Shown here: positions 47,516 through 57,044 of the stretch, piece after piece
Layout: each line of letters opens with the position of its first letter
Numbering within the stretch: the first letter of the stretch is position 1
NCBI RefSeq assembly: GCF_011752995.1
Contig: NZ_VWWL01000003.1
Coordinates: 248,001 to 312,000, forward strand
From: Burkholderia sp. Ax-1724
Lineage (GTDB): Bacteria; Pseudomonadota; Gammaproteobacteria; Burkholderiales; Burkholderiaceae
Direction: 5' to 3'
DNA: 64,000 bases
Position numbers and translations under genes: made by a program
The notes under the pieces: generated by a model
What the model was told of the DNA's origin: nothing
The model's input: the letters and a program-made list of their open reading frames with translations, nothing else
The model's database searches: none

Positions 47516-48409
47516 TTGGCTCGCATCGTCCTGAAGATCGACATCGACACGCTGCGCGGCACCCGCGAAGGCGTGCCGAATCTCGCCCGCATCTTCGACC
47601 GCTTCAAGGCCCGCGCCACGTTCCTGTTCAGCCTCGGACCCGACCACACCGGCTGGGCGATGCGCCGCGTGCTGCGGCCGGGCTTTCTGAAGAAAGTGTC
47701 GCGCACCTCGGTGGTCGAGCACTACGGCGTGAAGCAACTGCTGTACGGCGTGCTGCTACCCGGTCCCGACATCGGCGCGAAGGCGGCCGCCGAGATGCGC
47801 GCGATCCACGAGGCCGGTTTCGAGTGCGGCATTCATACGTGGGACCACGTGTACTGGCAGGACAACGTGCGCGCGAAAGACCGCGCGTGGACCGTCGCGC
47901 AGATGCAGCAGAGCCACGACCGTTTCGCGGAGATATTCGGCGCGCCGCCCATCACCCACGGCGCGGCGGGCTGGCAGATGAACGGCCACGCGTTCGCGCA
48001 GATCGACGCGTGGGGCATGCGCTACGCGTCCGACGGCCGCGGCCGCTCGCCGTATCTGCCGGTGGTCGACGGCAAAACGCTCGCGCACGTGCAGATGCCG
48101 ACCACGCTGCCCACGCTCGACGAAGTGCTCGGCATCGACGGTGTCGACATTCACAACGTCGCCGCGTCGATGCTCAGACACACGGAAAACAATCCGCACG
48201 ACCAGGTGTTCACGCTGCACGCGGAACTCGAAGGACAGAAGCTCGCGCCGGTGTTCGAACAGCTGCTCGAAGGCTGGCGCGCCCAGGGCCACACGTTCGC
48301 GACGATGGGCGATTATTACGCGACGCTAGACCGCGGCACGCTGCCATCGTACCCTGTTACATGGGGCGAAATTCCAGGGCGCTCCGGCGAGCTGATCGTC
48401 CAGCCCTGA
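47516..48409 (+). CDS. arnD: 4-deoxy-4-formamido-L-arabinose-phosphoundecaprenol deformylase ArnD
   Basis: 297 residues, polysaccharide deacetylase fold. It removes the formyl group from undecaprenyl-phosphate-Ara4FN before flipping. The family signature DIDTLRGTREGVP, CGIHTWDHVYWQD and THGAAGWQMN are present. The start is TTG at 47516 with AAGGGCG upstream; the start MARIVLKIDIDTLRG aligns with the family, so the rare codon is supported. Last gene of the Ara4N cluster, 10 bases after the decarboxylase. Confidence 0.92.
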   Translation: MARIVLKIDIDTLRGTREGVPNLARIFDRFKARATFLFSLGPDHTGWAMRRVLRPGFLKKVSRTSVVEHYGVKQLLYGVLLPGPDIGAKAAAEMRAIHEAGFECGIHTWDHVYWQDNVRAKDRAWTVAQMQQSHDRFAEIFGAPPITHGAAGWQMNGHAFAQIDAWGMRYASDGRGRSPYLPVVDGKTLAHVQMPTTLPTLDEVLGIDGVDIHNVAASMLRHTENNPHDQVFTLHAELEGQKLAPVFEQLLEGWRAQGHTFATMGDYYATLDRGTLPSYPVTWGEIPGRSGELIVQP

Positions 48410-48547
48410 ACCAAGCGGCCGGGCCCGAGTGTCCGGCTGCCGCGCACAACCACGGCGCACCGCCCGCTCCCCAATAAAAGTCTCGACGACAGACCGGCCG
48501 ACGCCGCGGCAGCAAGCCGGCGCCGGCCACCACAACCGGAGAACCTC

Positions 48548-49009
48548 GTGTCCATCGCAGTCGACCAACCCATCCCCGACTTCACCGCCCCCGCGACCGG
48601 TGGCGAGATCACGCTGTCCAAACTGCGGGGCAAAAAGGTGGTGCTGTATTTCTATCCGAAGGACAACACGCCGGGCTGCACGACCGAAGGCCTGCAATTC
48701 CGCGATCTGTACCCCAAATTCAGGAAGGCGGGCGCGGAAATCATCGGCGTGTCGCGCGACAGCCTGCGCTCCCATGACAACTTCAAGGCCAAGCTCGAAC
48801 TGCCCTTCCCGCTGATTTCGGATCAGGAAGAAAAGCTGTGCGCGCTCTTCGCCGTCATCAAAATGAAGAAAATGTATGGCAAAGAAGTACGGGGAATCGA
48901 GCGCTCCACGTTCCTCATCGACGCCAACGGCTTGCTGCGCCAGGAATGGCGCGGCGTAAAAGTGCCGGGCCACGTCGACGAAATCCTGGAGGCTGTACAA
49001 GCGCTTTGA
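48548..49009 (+). CDS. bcp: Thioredoxin-dependent peroxiredoxin BCP
   Basis: 153 residues. The peroxidatic Cys44 is in TPGCTTEG. The residue equivalent to the resolving Cys50 of E. coli BCP is Leu49, so it should act as a one-Cys or atypical enzyme; the other cysteine is in EKLCALF. It reduces hydroperoxides with thioredoxin. The start is GTG at 48548 with GGAG seven bases upstream. It follows arnD after 138 bases with no clear terminator between. Confidence 0.92.
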   Translation: MSIAVDQPIPDFTAPATGGEITLSKLRGKKVVLYFYPKDNTPGCTTEGLQFRDLYPKFRKAGAEIIGVSRDSLRSHDNFKAKLELPFPLISDQEEKLCALFAVIKMKKMYGKEVRGIERSTFLIDANGLLRQEWRGVKVPGHVDEILEAVQAL

Positions 49010-49364
49010 TGCGCGTTATATTGGGCCGCAATGAGTGCCTGTTCACCCCACATTTTTCTCCGCTGCGCCAGATCTGACGGCCGCTTGACCGGATCGACCG
49101 GAACCGTTCGGTTCGTGAGGCGCAACGCGAGCATCGTCGTCGAGCCGCCTGTCCCGAATGCCGGGACGGCGGCTTTTTTAATTGCGCGCAACCGTTCGTT
49201 CATCCGGTTGCGCGCTTCCGTCAAGGAGCCTATCGAAGACCAGGCGAACCGGCATCTCTAGACCGAATGCGCGCCTCCTCGCGCAAACTGTGTGTCCCAT
49301 GAGGGCACCGGCAGAATGCGACGGGCGGCGCACGATATGTGACCCGATTATTTCGAGGGAAACC
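49010..49364. other. Spacer between bcp and the PhoH gene
   Basis: 355 bases with a strong terminator at 49144-49179. Short arginine-rich frames are not supported as genes. GAGG lies upstream of the ATG at 49365. Confidence 0.5.
49144..49179 (+). terminator. Intrinsic terminator downstream of bcp
   Basis: GCCGCC and GTCCCG pair with CGGGAC and GGCGGC around a short loop, with one unpaired base each side, followed by six T's (49174-49179). It lies about 135 bases after the bcp stop and ends the arn-bcp direction of transcription. Confidence 0.85.
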
Positions 49365-51194
49365 ATGCCTTTGCCTACTCCCCCCAGCAAGCTCGGCAAT
49401 CTTTTGTCGCCTGACGAATACAAGGCCAAAGCCGTCACGCCCGCGCGTTCCGCCGCGAAAAAACCGGCGCGTGAAGGGGAATCCGCAGAGTCGGCCGATT
49501 ACGGCCGCGCCAACGTCGCCACCCCGATGGCGGACGCCGCCAACGCCGCCACCACACTGCGGCCCGTGCCGGCCGCGGTGACGCCCGCCGCCGCGCAACC
49601 GGGCCCGGCGCGCAGCCGCAAATCGAAACAGACCGCCGCGCTGTTGCAGCCGGTTCCGGTCGCGCCGGCCGCGGCCGAGGCCGAACCGGTCGTGGCGCGC
49701 GCCCCGGCTGCCAAGCACGAGGCCGACACCGCTGCCGCCCCTGCGCCCGCCGCAAGCGGCACGCGCAAGAAACGCGGTACGGCCACCACCACGCCGGTCG
49801 AGGCGCAGAAGCTCTTCGTGCTCGACACGAACGTGCTGATGCACGATCCGAGCTGCCTGTTCCGTTTCGAGGAACACGACGTCTATCTGCCAATGATGAC
49901 GTTGGAAGAGCTCGACAACCACAAGAAAGGCATGTCGGAAGTCGCGCGTAACGCGCGCCAGGTGAGCCGCACGCTCGACGCGCTCGTCGCCAATGCCGGC
50001 GACATGGCCGACGGCATCTCGCTCGCGCGCCTCGGCAGCCGCGAGGCGTCGGGCCGCCTGTTCTTCCAGACCCGCCTCACCGCGATCGAGCCGGTCGAAG
50101 GCCTGCCCGAAGGCAAGGCCGACAACCAGATCCTCGGCGTGGTGCGCGCGTTGCAGCGCGATCGCGCGGACCGCCAGGTCGTGCTGGTGTCGAAAGACAT
50201 CAACATGCGCATCAAGGCGCACGCGCTCGGCCTGCCCGCCGAAGACTACTTCAACGACCAGGTTCTCGAAGACAGCGATCTGCTGTACACGGGCATCCGC
50301 GCGCTGCCGCAGGATTTCTGGACCCGGCACGCGAAGGGCATGGAAAGCTGGCAGGACACCAAGACCGGCACGACGTACTACCGGGTCACGGGGCCGCTGT
50401 GCGCGTCGATGCTCGTCAACGAGTTCGTCTATCTCGAGCCGCAGAACGGCGAGCCCGCGTTCCATGCGCTCGTGCGCGAAATCAACGGCAAGACGGCGCT
50501 GCTGCAAACGCTGCGCGACTACGGCCACCACAAGAACAACGTGTGGGGCATCACGGCGCGCAATCGCGAGCAGAACTTCGCGCTGAATCTGCTGATGAAC
50601 CCGGAAATCGACTTCGTCACGCTGCTCGGCCAGGCCGGCACCGGCAAGACGCTGGTCGCGCTCGCGGCGGGCCTCGCGCAGGTGCTCGACGACAAGCGCT
50701 ACAACGAGATCATCGTGACGCGCGCGACGGTGCCGGTCGGCGAAGACATCGGCTTTCTGCCCGGCACCGAAGAGGAAAAGATGCAGCCGTGGATGGGGGC
50801 CTTCGACGACAACCTCGAAGTGCTGCAGAAAACCGACGACGCCGCCGGCGAATGGGGCCGCGCCGCGACCCAGGAGCTGATCCGCTCGCGCCTGAAGATC
50901 AAGAGCATGAACTTCATGCGCGGCCGCACGTTCGTGGACAAGTATCTGATCATCGACGAGGCGCAGAATCTGACGCCGAAGCAGATGAAAACGCTCGTCA
51001 CGCGCGCGGGTCCGGGCACGAAGATCATCTGCCTCGGCAATATCGCGCAGATCGACACGCCTTACCTGACCGAAGGCAGTTCGGGCCTGACCTACGTGGT
51101 CGACCGTTTCAAGGGCTGGGCGCATAGCGGACACGTGACGCTCGCGCGCGGCGAGCGCTCGCGCCTCGCCGATTACGCGTCGGAAATTCTCTAG
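49365..51194 (+). CDS. PIN domain-PhoH family ATPase
   Basis: 609 residues. A low-complexity N-terminus (1 to about 145) is followed by a PIN ribonuclease domain (FVLDTNVLMHDP, TLEELDNHKKG) and a C-terminal PhoH helicase/ATPase with Walker A GQAGTGKT and Walker B LIIDEAQN. PIN-PhoH proteins (PhoH2 class) unwind and cut RNA in other bacteria; the target here is unknown. GAGGG precedes the ATG at 49365, which was preferred to an upstream start at 49182 lacking a ribosome site. A terminator follows. Confidence 0.9.
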   Translation: MPLPTPPSKLGNLLSPDEYKAKAVTPARSAAKKPAREGESAESADYGRANVATPMADAANAATTLRPVPAAVTPAAAQPGPARSRKSKQTAALLQPVPVAPAAAEAEPVVARAPAAKHEADTAAAPAPAASGTRKKRGTATTTPVEAQKLFVLDTNVLMHDPSCLFRFEEHDVYLPMMTLEELDNHKKGMSEVARNARQVSRTLDALVANAGDMADGISLARLGSREASGRLFFQTRLTAIEPVEGLPEGKADNQILGVVRALQRDRADRQVVLVSKDINMRIKAHALGLPAEDYFNDQVLEDSDLLYTGIRALPQDFWTRHAKGMESWQDTKTGTTYYRVTGPLCASMLVNEFVYLEPQNGEPAFHALVREINGKTALLQTLRDYGHHKNNVWGITARNREQNFALNLLMNPEIDFVTLLGQAGTGKTLVALAAGLAQVLDDKRYNEIIVTRATVPVGEDIGFLPGTEEEKMQPWMGAFDDNLEVLQKTDDAAGEWGRAATQELIRSRLKIKSMNFMRGRTFVDKYLIIDEAQNLTPKQMKTLVTRAGPGTKIICLGNIAQIDTPYLTEGSSGLTYVVDRFKGWAHSGHVTLARGERSRLADYASEIL

Positions 51195-51232
51195 GCTTCG
51201 GCCGGGTTTTTCCCGGCTTTCCCTGGCATCGC

Positions 51233-51269
51233 AAGCCGCGTCCGGATCGTTCCGGACGCGGCTTTTTTT
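51233..51269 (+). terminator. Intrinsic terminator of the PhoH gene
   Basis: A 14-bp perfect stem from 51233 to 51246 with 51251-51264, TCGT loop, seven T's. Confidence 0.93.
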
Positions 51270-51412
51270 ATCGCCTTGGCGTTCCGCGCCGGCAACACTT
51301 AGCGCACAAACTTCAAGTAATTTATCAACAATTCTTGCCGCAGCCGCGTGTGACGGGCTACCATCGCGACATTCAGTCAGTAAACGGGCGTTTACCCGCC
51401 CGCCCCGTCTTC

Positions 51413-52660
51413 ATGCTCCGACTCGCGTTTTCGCTGCTGATCGTGCTGTTGCTCGCCGCTTGTGCCGGCGCGCCGCAGAAAACGTCGCGCGGGCCGGTCG
51501 GCGGCATCGTCGTGGCGAACGGCGCGTATCACGCGCCGCCGCCGGGCTTCCCCCATTTCGTCGACCACAGCATCGGCCGCGAGGAAATCTCGATCCAGGC
51601 GATGAGCCTCGTCGGCGTGCCCTATCGCTGGGGCGGCAACACGCCAGACAGCGGCTTCGATTGCAGCGGCCTCGTGCGCTATGTCGTGCTGCGCGCCGCA
51701 TCGGTAAATCTGCCGCGCACGACGGCCGAGATGAGCAGCCGCGGCGAATCGATCGAACCCGACGAAATCGCGCCCGGCGATCTGATCTTTTTCAACACGA
51801 CCGGGCGTGCGCATTCGCACGTCGGCATCTACGTAGGCAAGCTGCGCTTCGTCAATGCGCCGTCGACAGGCGGCACGGTGCGCCTCGACTATCTGACCAA
51901 TCCCTATTGGGCAAAGCGCTTCGACGGAATCCGCCGCATGGCCGGACCAGCCGCGACGCCGGCGCCGTTCGATACGCCGAGTTATCAGGCCGCGGCGCCG
52001 CAGCCGGAGCGTGGCGCGGCGGTGGCGGCGGCAACTGCGGCGGCCGTTCCGTCTACGTCGGGCTATGCGGGTGCACCTGCCGCGTCCGGTGGCATCACGT
52101 CCCCGCTGACGAGGCCCGCGCCTCAGGCACCGGTTTACGCAGGCGGTTCGTCCTCGCAGGCTGCGCGCCTTGAAACGGCGCCGAGAGTGCCTTCGGCTGC
52201 CGCGCCCGCCCAGCCGGTCGTGGTTTCGACCGCGCCCGCCGGCAACAACGGCGCGACCGCCGCCGCCCAGGCCGACCCGTTCGAGCCGCCGCCTGCAGGT
52301 CTCAGCGCCGCGCAATTGCAGGCGCGCTCCGCCGGTGCCGTGGCGCCGACCGCGGCACCGACCGCCCAGGCGAGCACCTATGAGGCCGTCGCGCCTTCGT
52401 CAATGCAACAACCGGCACAGCCTGTGACGAGCGCCCGCACCGTGTCGCGGAACGCCCCCGATGCCATCGACGACGCCGCCGATGCCTTCGAGCCACCACC
52501 GTCCGCTGCGCTCGCCGAACGCCAGGCTCAGCAGGCGCAACGCGCCGAAGCTGGCGGCGGCGTGCAGATCATGCGCGCGTCGACGGCGGCACGTGGCATC
52601 CCCGCTCCCACGCAAACCAGCGACGACCCGATCGCCCGCTTTGCGAACGGCAGTTATTGA
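51413..52660 (+). CDS. NlpC/P60 family lipoprotein
   Basis: 415 residues. The lipobox LLAAC lies about 17 residues into the product, so it is a membrane-anchored envelope protein. The NlpC/P60 domain (about 60-175) has the catalytic Cys in GFDCSGLVRYV, the His in AHSHVGIYVG, and the GVPYRWGG motif; it should cleave peptidoglycan cross-links or stem peptides. The last 240 residues are Ala/Pro/Ser/Gln-rich with no domain and are unusually long for the family. The ATG at 51413 gives a standard signal. Confidence 0.85.
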   Translation: MLRLAFSLLIVLLLAACAGAPQKTSRGPVGGIVVANGAYHAPPPGFPHFVDHSIGREEISIQAMSLVGVPYRWGGNTPDSGFDCSGLVRYVVLRAASVNLPRTTAEMSSRGESIEPDEIAPGDLIFFNTTGRAHSHVGIYVGKLRFVNAPSTGGTVRLDYLTNPYWAKRFDGIRRMAGPAATPAPFDTPSYQAAAPQPERGAAVAAATAAAVPSTSGYAGAPAASGGITSPLTRPAPQAPVYAGGSSSQAARLETAPRVPSAAAPAQPVVVSTAPAGNNGATAAAQADPFEPPPAGLSAAQLQARSAGAVAPTAAPTAQASTYEAVAPSSMQQPAQPVTSARTVSRNAPDAIDDAADAFEPPPSAALAERQAQQAQRAEAGGGVQIMRASTAARGIPAPTQTSDDPIARFANGSY

Positions 52661-52869
52661 CGCGCCCGTATCCAGCGACCGAGGCTTTTGCTCTGGCGTA
52701 GCCGTCTGTGGGTAGCTGGAAGACAGCGCCCGTTGTCATGCGCGCCGAACGCGCGACGGCTGACACACGCCCCCTTTTCGCGCGCCGCACAAAAACACCG
52801 CCGCGCGATACGACGCCCGCGCCAATCTGCTATCGTCACCGGATATTCTTCCGACGGCGGGTGATGACG

Positions 52870-53676
52870 ATGGAACTCGGTCTGAAAGACAAGGTGGTGT
52901 TGATTACGGGCGGCAGCAAAGGCATCGGCTTCGCGTGCGCGCGGGCCTTCGCGCAGGAAGGCGCGAAGGTCGCGATCGTGTCGCGCGATCCCGCCAACCT
53001 CGCGCGTGCCTACGAGCAGTTGAAGCAGGAGGGACTGCACGTGCATCGCACGCGCGCCGATCTGCACGAGCCGCACAGCGCCGCCGATATCGTCGAGGAA
53101 GTCAGCACCGCGGTAGGACCGATCGACGTGCTCGTCAACAGTGCCGGCGCGGCGCGCCGCTACGACCCGGAAACGCTCGACGCCGACGCGTTCCGCGCGA
53201 CCATGGAAGCGAAGTATTTCCCCTACATCTATCCGCAGCAGGAAGTGCTGCGCCGCATGGCCGAGCGTGCGAAGGCCGGCCACGGCGGCGAGCCGGGCAC
53301 GATCGTCAACATCATCGGCATGGGCGGCAAGATGGCGAGCGACATCCATATCGCCGGCGGCGCGGCGAATGCGGCGCTGATGCTGGCAACCGTCGGCCTC
53401 GCGCACTACTACGCGCGCTACGGCATCCGCATCAACGCGATCAATCCGGGCTCGACGCTGACCGAGCGCGTTGAGGAAGCGGTCAGGCTCGAAGCACAGG
53501 GCCAGGGCATCGGCAACGAGGAAGCGCTCGCGCGCGGCCAGGCCAAGGTGCCACTCGGCCGCTATGCCAAACCCGAGGAAATTGCCGATGTCGCGCTTTT
53601 CCTCGCGAGCCGCCGCGCAAGCTATGTGACCGGCGCGATCATCCCGATGGATGGCGCGAGCGCGCCGTTGATCTAA
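52870..53676 (+). CDS. Short-chain dehydrogenase/reductase lacking the usual Tyr-x3-Lys pair
   Basis: 268 residues, Rossmann fold with TGGSKGIG for NAD(P)H and NSAG. At the catalytic strand, where most SDRs have Ser...Tyr-x3-Lys, the sequence reads GMGGKMASDIHIAGGAANAA, with Gly and Asn at the Tyr and Lys positions by alignment. A recognised minority of SDRs share this. The start was set at 52870 because GGCGG lies nine bases upstream; 52864 is also possible. It is convergent with pit. The substrate is unknown. Confidence 0.82.
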   Translation: MELGLKDKVVLITGGSKGIGFACARAFAQEGAKVAIVSRDPANLARAYEQLKQEGLHVHRTRADLHEPHSAADIVEEVSTAVGPIDVLVNSAGAARRYDPETLDADAFRATMEAKYFPYIYPQQEVLRRMAERAKAGHGGEPGTIVNIIGMGGKMASDIHIAGGAANAALMLATVGLAHYYARYGIRINAINPGSTLTERVEEAVRLEAQGQGIGNEEALARGQAKVPLGRYAKPEEIADVALFLASRRASYVTGAIIPMDGASAPLI

Positions 53677-53902
53677 GCCGGAGAGCGTGTTGAGGGGATA
53701 GGTGACGCGCGGCGATAGTCGTAAAGCGTGAGGCAATCGCTAACGAATCGCGCAGTCAGGTCAGTCAGAACAGAGGTAAAACAGCAGGCCAGCGCCAGCG
53801 CCAGCGCAGAGGCGCTGACCGAACGAGGCCGGGACTCCCGAAGCCCTCGAACAACCCGCGCCGATCAAACAGCGCGGGCCATCTCAGGCGAGATACACGC
53901 AA

Positions 53903-54913
53903 TCACAGAAAGCGGTGACCGAGCCACCATGCGGCACCGGACAGCACCGCGGAAGCCGGAATCGTCAGAATCCATGCCCAGACGATGTTGCCGGCCACGC
54001 CCCAGCGCACCGCGCTGAGCTTTTGCGTCGCGCCGACGCCGACGATCGCGCCGGTAATCGTATGCGTCGTGGAAACCGGAATGCCGAGCCACGACGCCGT
54101 AAACAGCGTGATCGCCCCGCCCGCTTCCGCGCAGAAGCCGCCGACCGGTTTCAGCTTCGTGATCTTCTGCCCCATCGTGCGCACGATGCGCCAGCCGCCG
54201 AAGAGCGTGCCGAGCCCCATCGACAGATAGCAGCCGCCGATCACCCACAGCGGCGGCGCATCCGCGTTCAACGACGCGAAGCCGGTCGCGATCAGCAGCA
54301 TCCAGATGATACCGATGGTTTTCTGCGCGTCGTTACCGCCATGGCCAAGGCTGTACAGCCCCGCCGACAGCAGTTGCAGACGGCGAAAACGCCGGTCGAC
54401 CTTGCTCGGCGGCGTGCGGAAATAAAGCCACGACACCAGCAGCATGAAAAACGAACCGAGTACGAAGCCGAGCAGCGGCGAGATGAAGATGAACGCGATC
54501 GTCTTCATGAGGCCGTCCCAGTTCAGCGAGCCCCAGCCCGACTTGGCGAGCGCGGCACCCACGAGCCCGCCGATCAGCGCGTGCGACGAACTCGACGGAA
54601 TGCCGTAATGCCAGGTGATGATGTTCCAGGCGATCGCGCCGGCCAGCGCGCCGAAGATCACGTAATGGTCGACGATGTCGGGGTCGATCGTGCCCTTGCC
54701 GACCGTCGCGGCCACTTTCAGGTGGAACACGAAATAGGCAACGACGTTGAACGCTGCCGCGAATGCCACGGCCTGCTGCGGCTTCAGCACGCCGGTCGAG
54801 ACGACCGTGGCGATCGAGTTCGCCGCGTCGTGAAAGCCGTTCATGAAGTCGAAAACCAGCGCGACGGCAACCAGGCCGGCAACGACCCAGATAGCGAGTT
54901 GTATCGATTGCAT
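53903..54913 (-). CDS. pit: PiT-family inorganic phosphate transporter
   Basis: 336 residues with about eight to nine membrane segments. The PiT signatures FDFMNGFHDAANSIATVVSTG near the start and GHGGNDAQKTIGII in the second half, plus the second copy GIPVSTTHTITGAIVGVG, are present. It imports phosphate as a metal-phosphate complex with protons. Its ATG overlaps the stop of the DUF47 gene by one base (TAATG), so translation is coupled. Confidence 0.94.
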   Translation of the reverse strand: MQSIQLAIWVVAGLVAVALVFDFMNGFHDAANSIATVVSTGVLKPQQAVAFAAAFNVVAYFVFHLKVAATVGKGTIDPDIVDHYVIFGALAGAIAWNIITWHYGIPSSSSHALIGGLVGAALAKSGWGSLNWDGLMKTIAFIFISPLLGFVLGSFFMLLVSWLYFRTPPSKVDRRFRRLQLLSAGLYSLGHGGNDAQKTIGIIWMLLIATGFASLNADAPPLWVIGGCYLSMGLGTLFGGWRIVRTMGQKITKLKPVGGFCAEAGGAITLFTASWLGIPVSTTHTITGAIVGVGATQKLSAVRWGVAGNIVWAWILTIPASAVLSGAAWWLGHRFL

Positions 54914-55539
54914 TATGCGTTTTCCAGCACGATGCCTTCGATGATGTTCGCCACATCCTCACACTTGTCGGTGACCGTTTCGAGCAGCTCGTAGATCGCC
55001 TTGAGCTTGATCAGAACCTTGACGTCGTCTTCCTCGCGGAACAGTTTCGACATAGCAGCGCGCAGCACGCGGTCGGCTTCCGACTCCAGCCGGTCGATGT
55101 CCTCGCACGCCTTGAGGATCTGGCTCGCCTGCTTCATGTCCGCGAGCAGGCTCACGGCGAACTGCACGCGCTCGCAGGTCGCCGTGCAGATATGCGCAAG
55201 CTGGCTGGCCTCGGACGTGACCGATTGCACGTCGTACAGCGAGATGGCGGTGGCGACATCCTCCATCAGGTCGAGGATGTCGTCCATCGTCGTGATCAGT
55301 TTGTGGATCTCGTCGCGGTCGAGCGGCGTGATGAAAGTCTTGTGCAGCAGGTCGATGGCTTCGTGCGTGAGTTTGTCGGCAGCCTTCTCGGACTGTTGCA
55401 CGTTCTGCTTGTGGGTTTCCGCGTCCTGCAGATTGTCGATCAGTAGCTCGAGCTCGTGGCTTGCCGAGACGATGCACGTTGCGTGCGCATTGAAGATTTC
55501 AAAGAACTTGCCCTCGGTGGGCATGAAACGACCGAACAT
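54913..55539 (-). CDS. DUF47 (PhoU-like) partner of the phosphate transporter
   Basis: 208 residues, all-helical, PhoU-like. DUF47 proteins are usually encoded beside PiT transporters and modulate them. Conserved patterns include the E/D-rich helices (EAIDLLHKTFITPLDRDEIHKL, MDDILDLMEDVATAI). It is translated first, and pit follows with a one-base overlap. Confidence 0.92.
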   Translation of the reverse strand: MFGRFMPTEGKFFEIFNAHATCIVSASHELELLIDNLQDAETHKQNVQQSEKAADKLTHEAIDLLHKTFITPLDRDEIHKLITTMDDILDLMEDVATAISLYDVQSVTSEASQLAHICTATCERVQFAVSLLADMKQASQILKACEDIDRLESEADRVLRAAMSKLFREEDDVKVLIKLKAIYELLETVTDKCEDVANIIEGIVLENA

Positions 55540-55655
55540 TGGGATCCCGAAAATTGGTCACGTAATGGCTGACATAAAACCGCCATATTGTACCGTTGTG
55601 TCACCAATGCCGCACTTTATGACGGCGCCGTTACAACAACGGCGCCGGGTGCGCG

Positions 55656-57044
55656 TCACTCGCCGCCGTAGAAATTCTGCGCACCGGCAAAGTTGTCGAA
55701 CTTCGTGTATTGACCGTGGAACGTGAGCCGAACGGGACCGATCGGACCGTTACGCTGCTTGCCGATGATGATCTCCGCGGTGCCCTTGTCGGGGCTGTCG
55801 GGGTTGTACACCTCGTCGCGGTAAATGAACAGGATCACGTCCGCGTCCTGTTCGATAGCGCCCGATTCACGCAGGTCCGACATGATCGGCCGCTTGTTCG
55901 GGCGCTGTTCGAGACCGCGGTTCAGCTGCGACAAGGCGATCACGGGTACGTCGAGTTCTTTCGCGAGGCTCTTCAGCGAACGCGAGATTTCCGAGATTTC
56001 GGTCGCCCGGTTTTCGCCGGACGACGAGCCGCTCATCAACTGCAAATAGTCGATGATGATGAGGCCGAGCTTGCCGCACTGGCGCGAAAGCCGGCGCGCG
56101 CGCGAGCGCAGCTCCATCGGGTTCAGGCCGCCGGTTTCGTCGATGAAAATCTGCGCCTCGCTCATTTTCTGCACCGCGTGCGTGAGCTTCGGCCAATCCT
56201 CGTCGGTCAGACGCCCGGTTCGCATGCGGTGCTGGTCGAGCCGGCCGACCGAGCCGAGCATACGCATCGTGAGCTGCGTGCCCGGCATTTCCATCGAGAA
56301 CACCGCAACCGGCAGCCCGTACTCCACGGCGACGTATTCGCCGATGTTCATCGAAAACGCCGTCTTACCCATCGACGGACGACCCGCGACGATGATCAAT
56401 TCGCCGCCGTGCATGCCCGAAGTCATGCGGTCCAGATCGACGAAGCCGGTTGGCGTACCGGTCACGTCGCTCGGATTGGCGGTGTGATAGAGCGTGTCGA
56501 TCCGCTCGACCACCTCGGTCAGCAACGGCCCGATTTCGAGGAAGCCCTGCGTGCCGCGCGCGCCGTCTTCGGCGATCGAAAACACCTTCGATTCGGCTTC
56601 GTCCAGCAGTTGCCGGACTTCCTTGCCTTGCGGGTTGAACGCGTCGGCGGAGATTTCGTCAGCAACCGACACGAGCCGGCGCAGCACCGCGCGATCGCGC
56701 ACGATTTCCGCATAGCGGCGAATATTGGCCGCGCTCGGTGTGTTCTGCGCGAGCGCGTTCAGATAGGCGAGACCGCCGACCTCCTCCGCCTTGCCCGAGG
56801 TGCCGAGCGCTTCGTACACGGTAATCACGTCGGCCGGACGCGTGGCCGCGATCAGCTTGCCGATATGTTCGAAGATGATGCGGTGGTCGTAGCGGTAGAA
56901 GTCGCTTTGCGCGAGGAAGTCGGCGATGCGGTCCCACGCCGCGTTATCGAGCAGCAGCCCGCCCAGCACCGATTGCTCGGCCTCGATCGAATGCGGCGGG
57001 ACTTTCAGCGACTCGAGTTGGGGATCTTTCGACGGTGCGTTCAT
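55656..57044 (-). CDS. dnaB: Replicative DNA helicase DnaB
   Basis: 462 residues. The N-terminal domain (PHSIEAEQSVLGGLLLDN) and the RecA-like ATPase with Walker A GRPSMGKTAF and Walker B LIIIDYLQLM make it a standard DnaB. It is the hexameric helicase of the fork. It lies downstream of rplI, separated by a strong terminator, and follows the ribosomal protein genes rpsF-priB-rpsR-rplI, the classic bacterial order. Confidence 0.97.
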   Translation of the reverse strand: MNAPSKDPQLESLKVPPHSIEAEQSVLGGLLLDNAAWDRIADFLAQSDFYRYDHRIIFEHIGKLIAATRPADVITVYEALGTSGKAEEVGGLAYLNALAQNTPSAANIRRYAEIVRDRAVLRRLVSVADEISADAFNPQGKEVRQLLDEAESKVFSIAEDGARGTQGFLEIGPLLTEVVERIDTLYHTANPSDVTGTPTGFVDLDRMTSGMHGGELIIVAGRPSMGKTAFSMNIGEYVAVEYGLPVAVFSMEMPGTQLTMRMLGSVGRLDQHRMRTGRLTDEDWPKLTHAVQKMSEAQIFIDETGGLNPMELRSRARRLSRQCGKLGLIIIDYLQLMSGSSSGENRATEISEISRSLKSLAKELDVPVIALSQLNRGLEQRPNKRPIMSDLRESGAIEQDADVILFIYRDEVYNPDSPDKGTAEIIIGKQRNGPIGPVRLTFHGQYTKFDNFAGAQNFYGGE

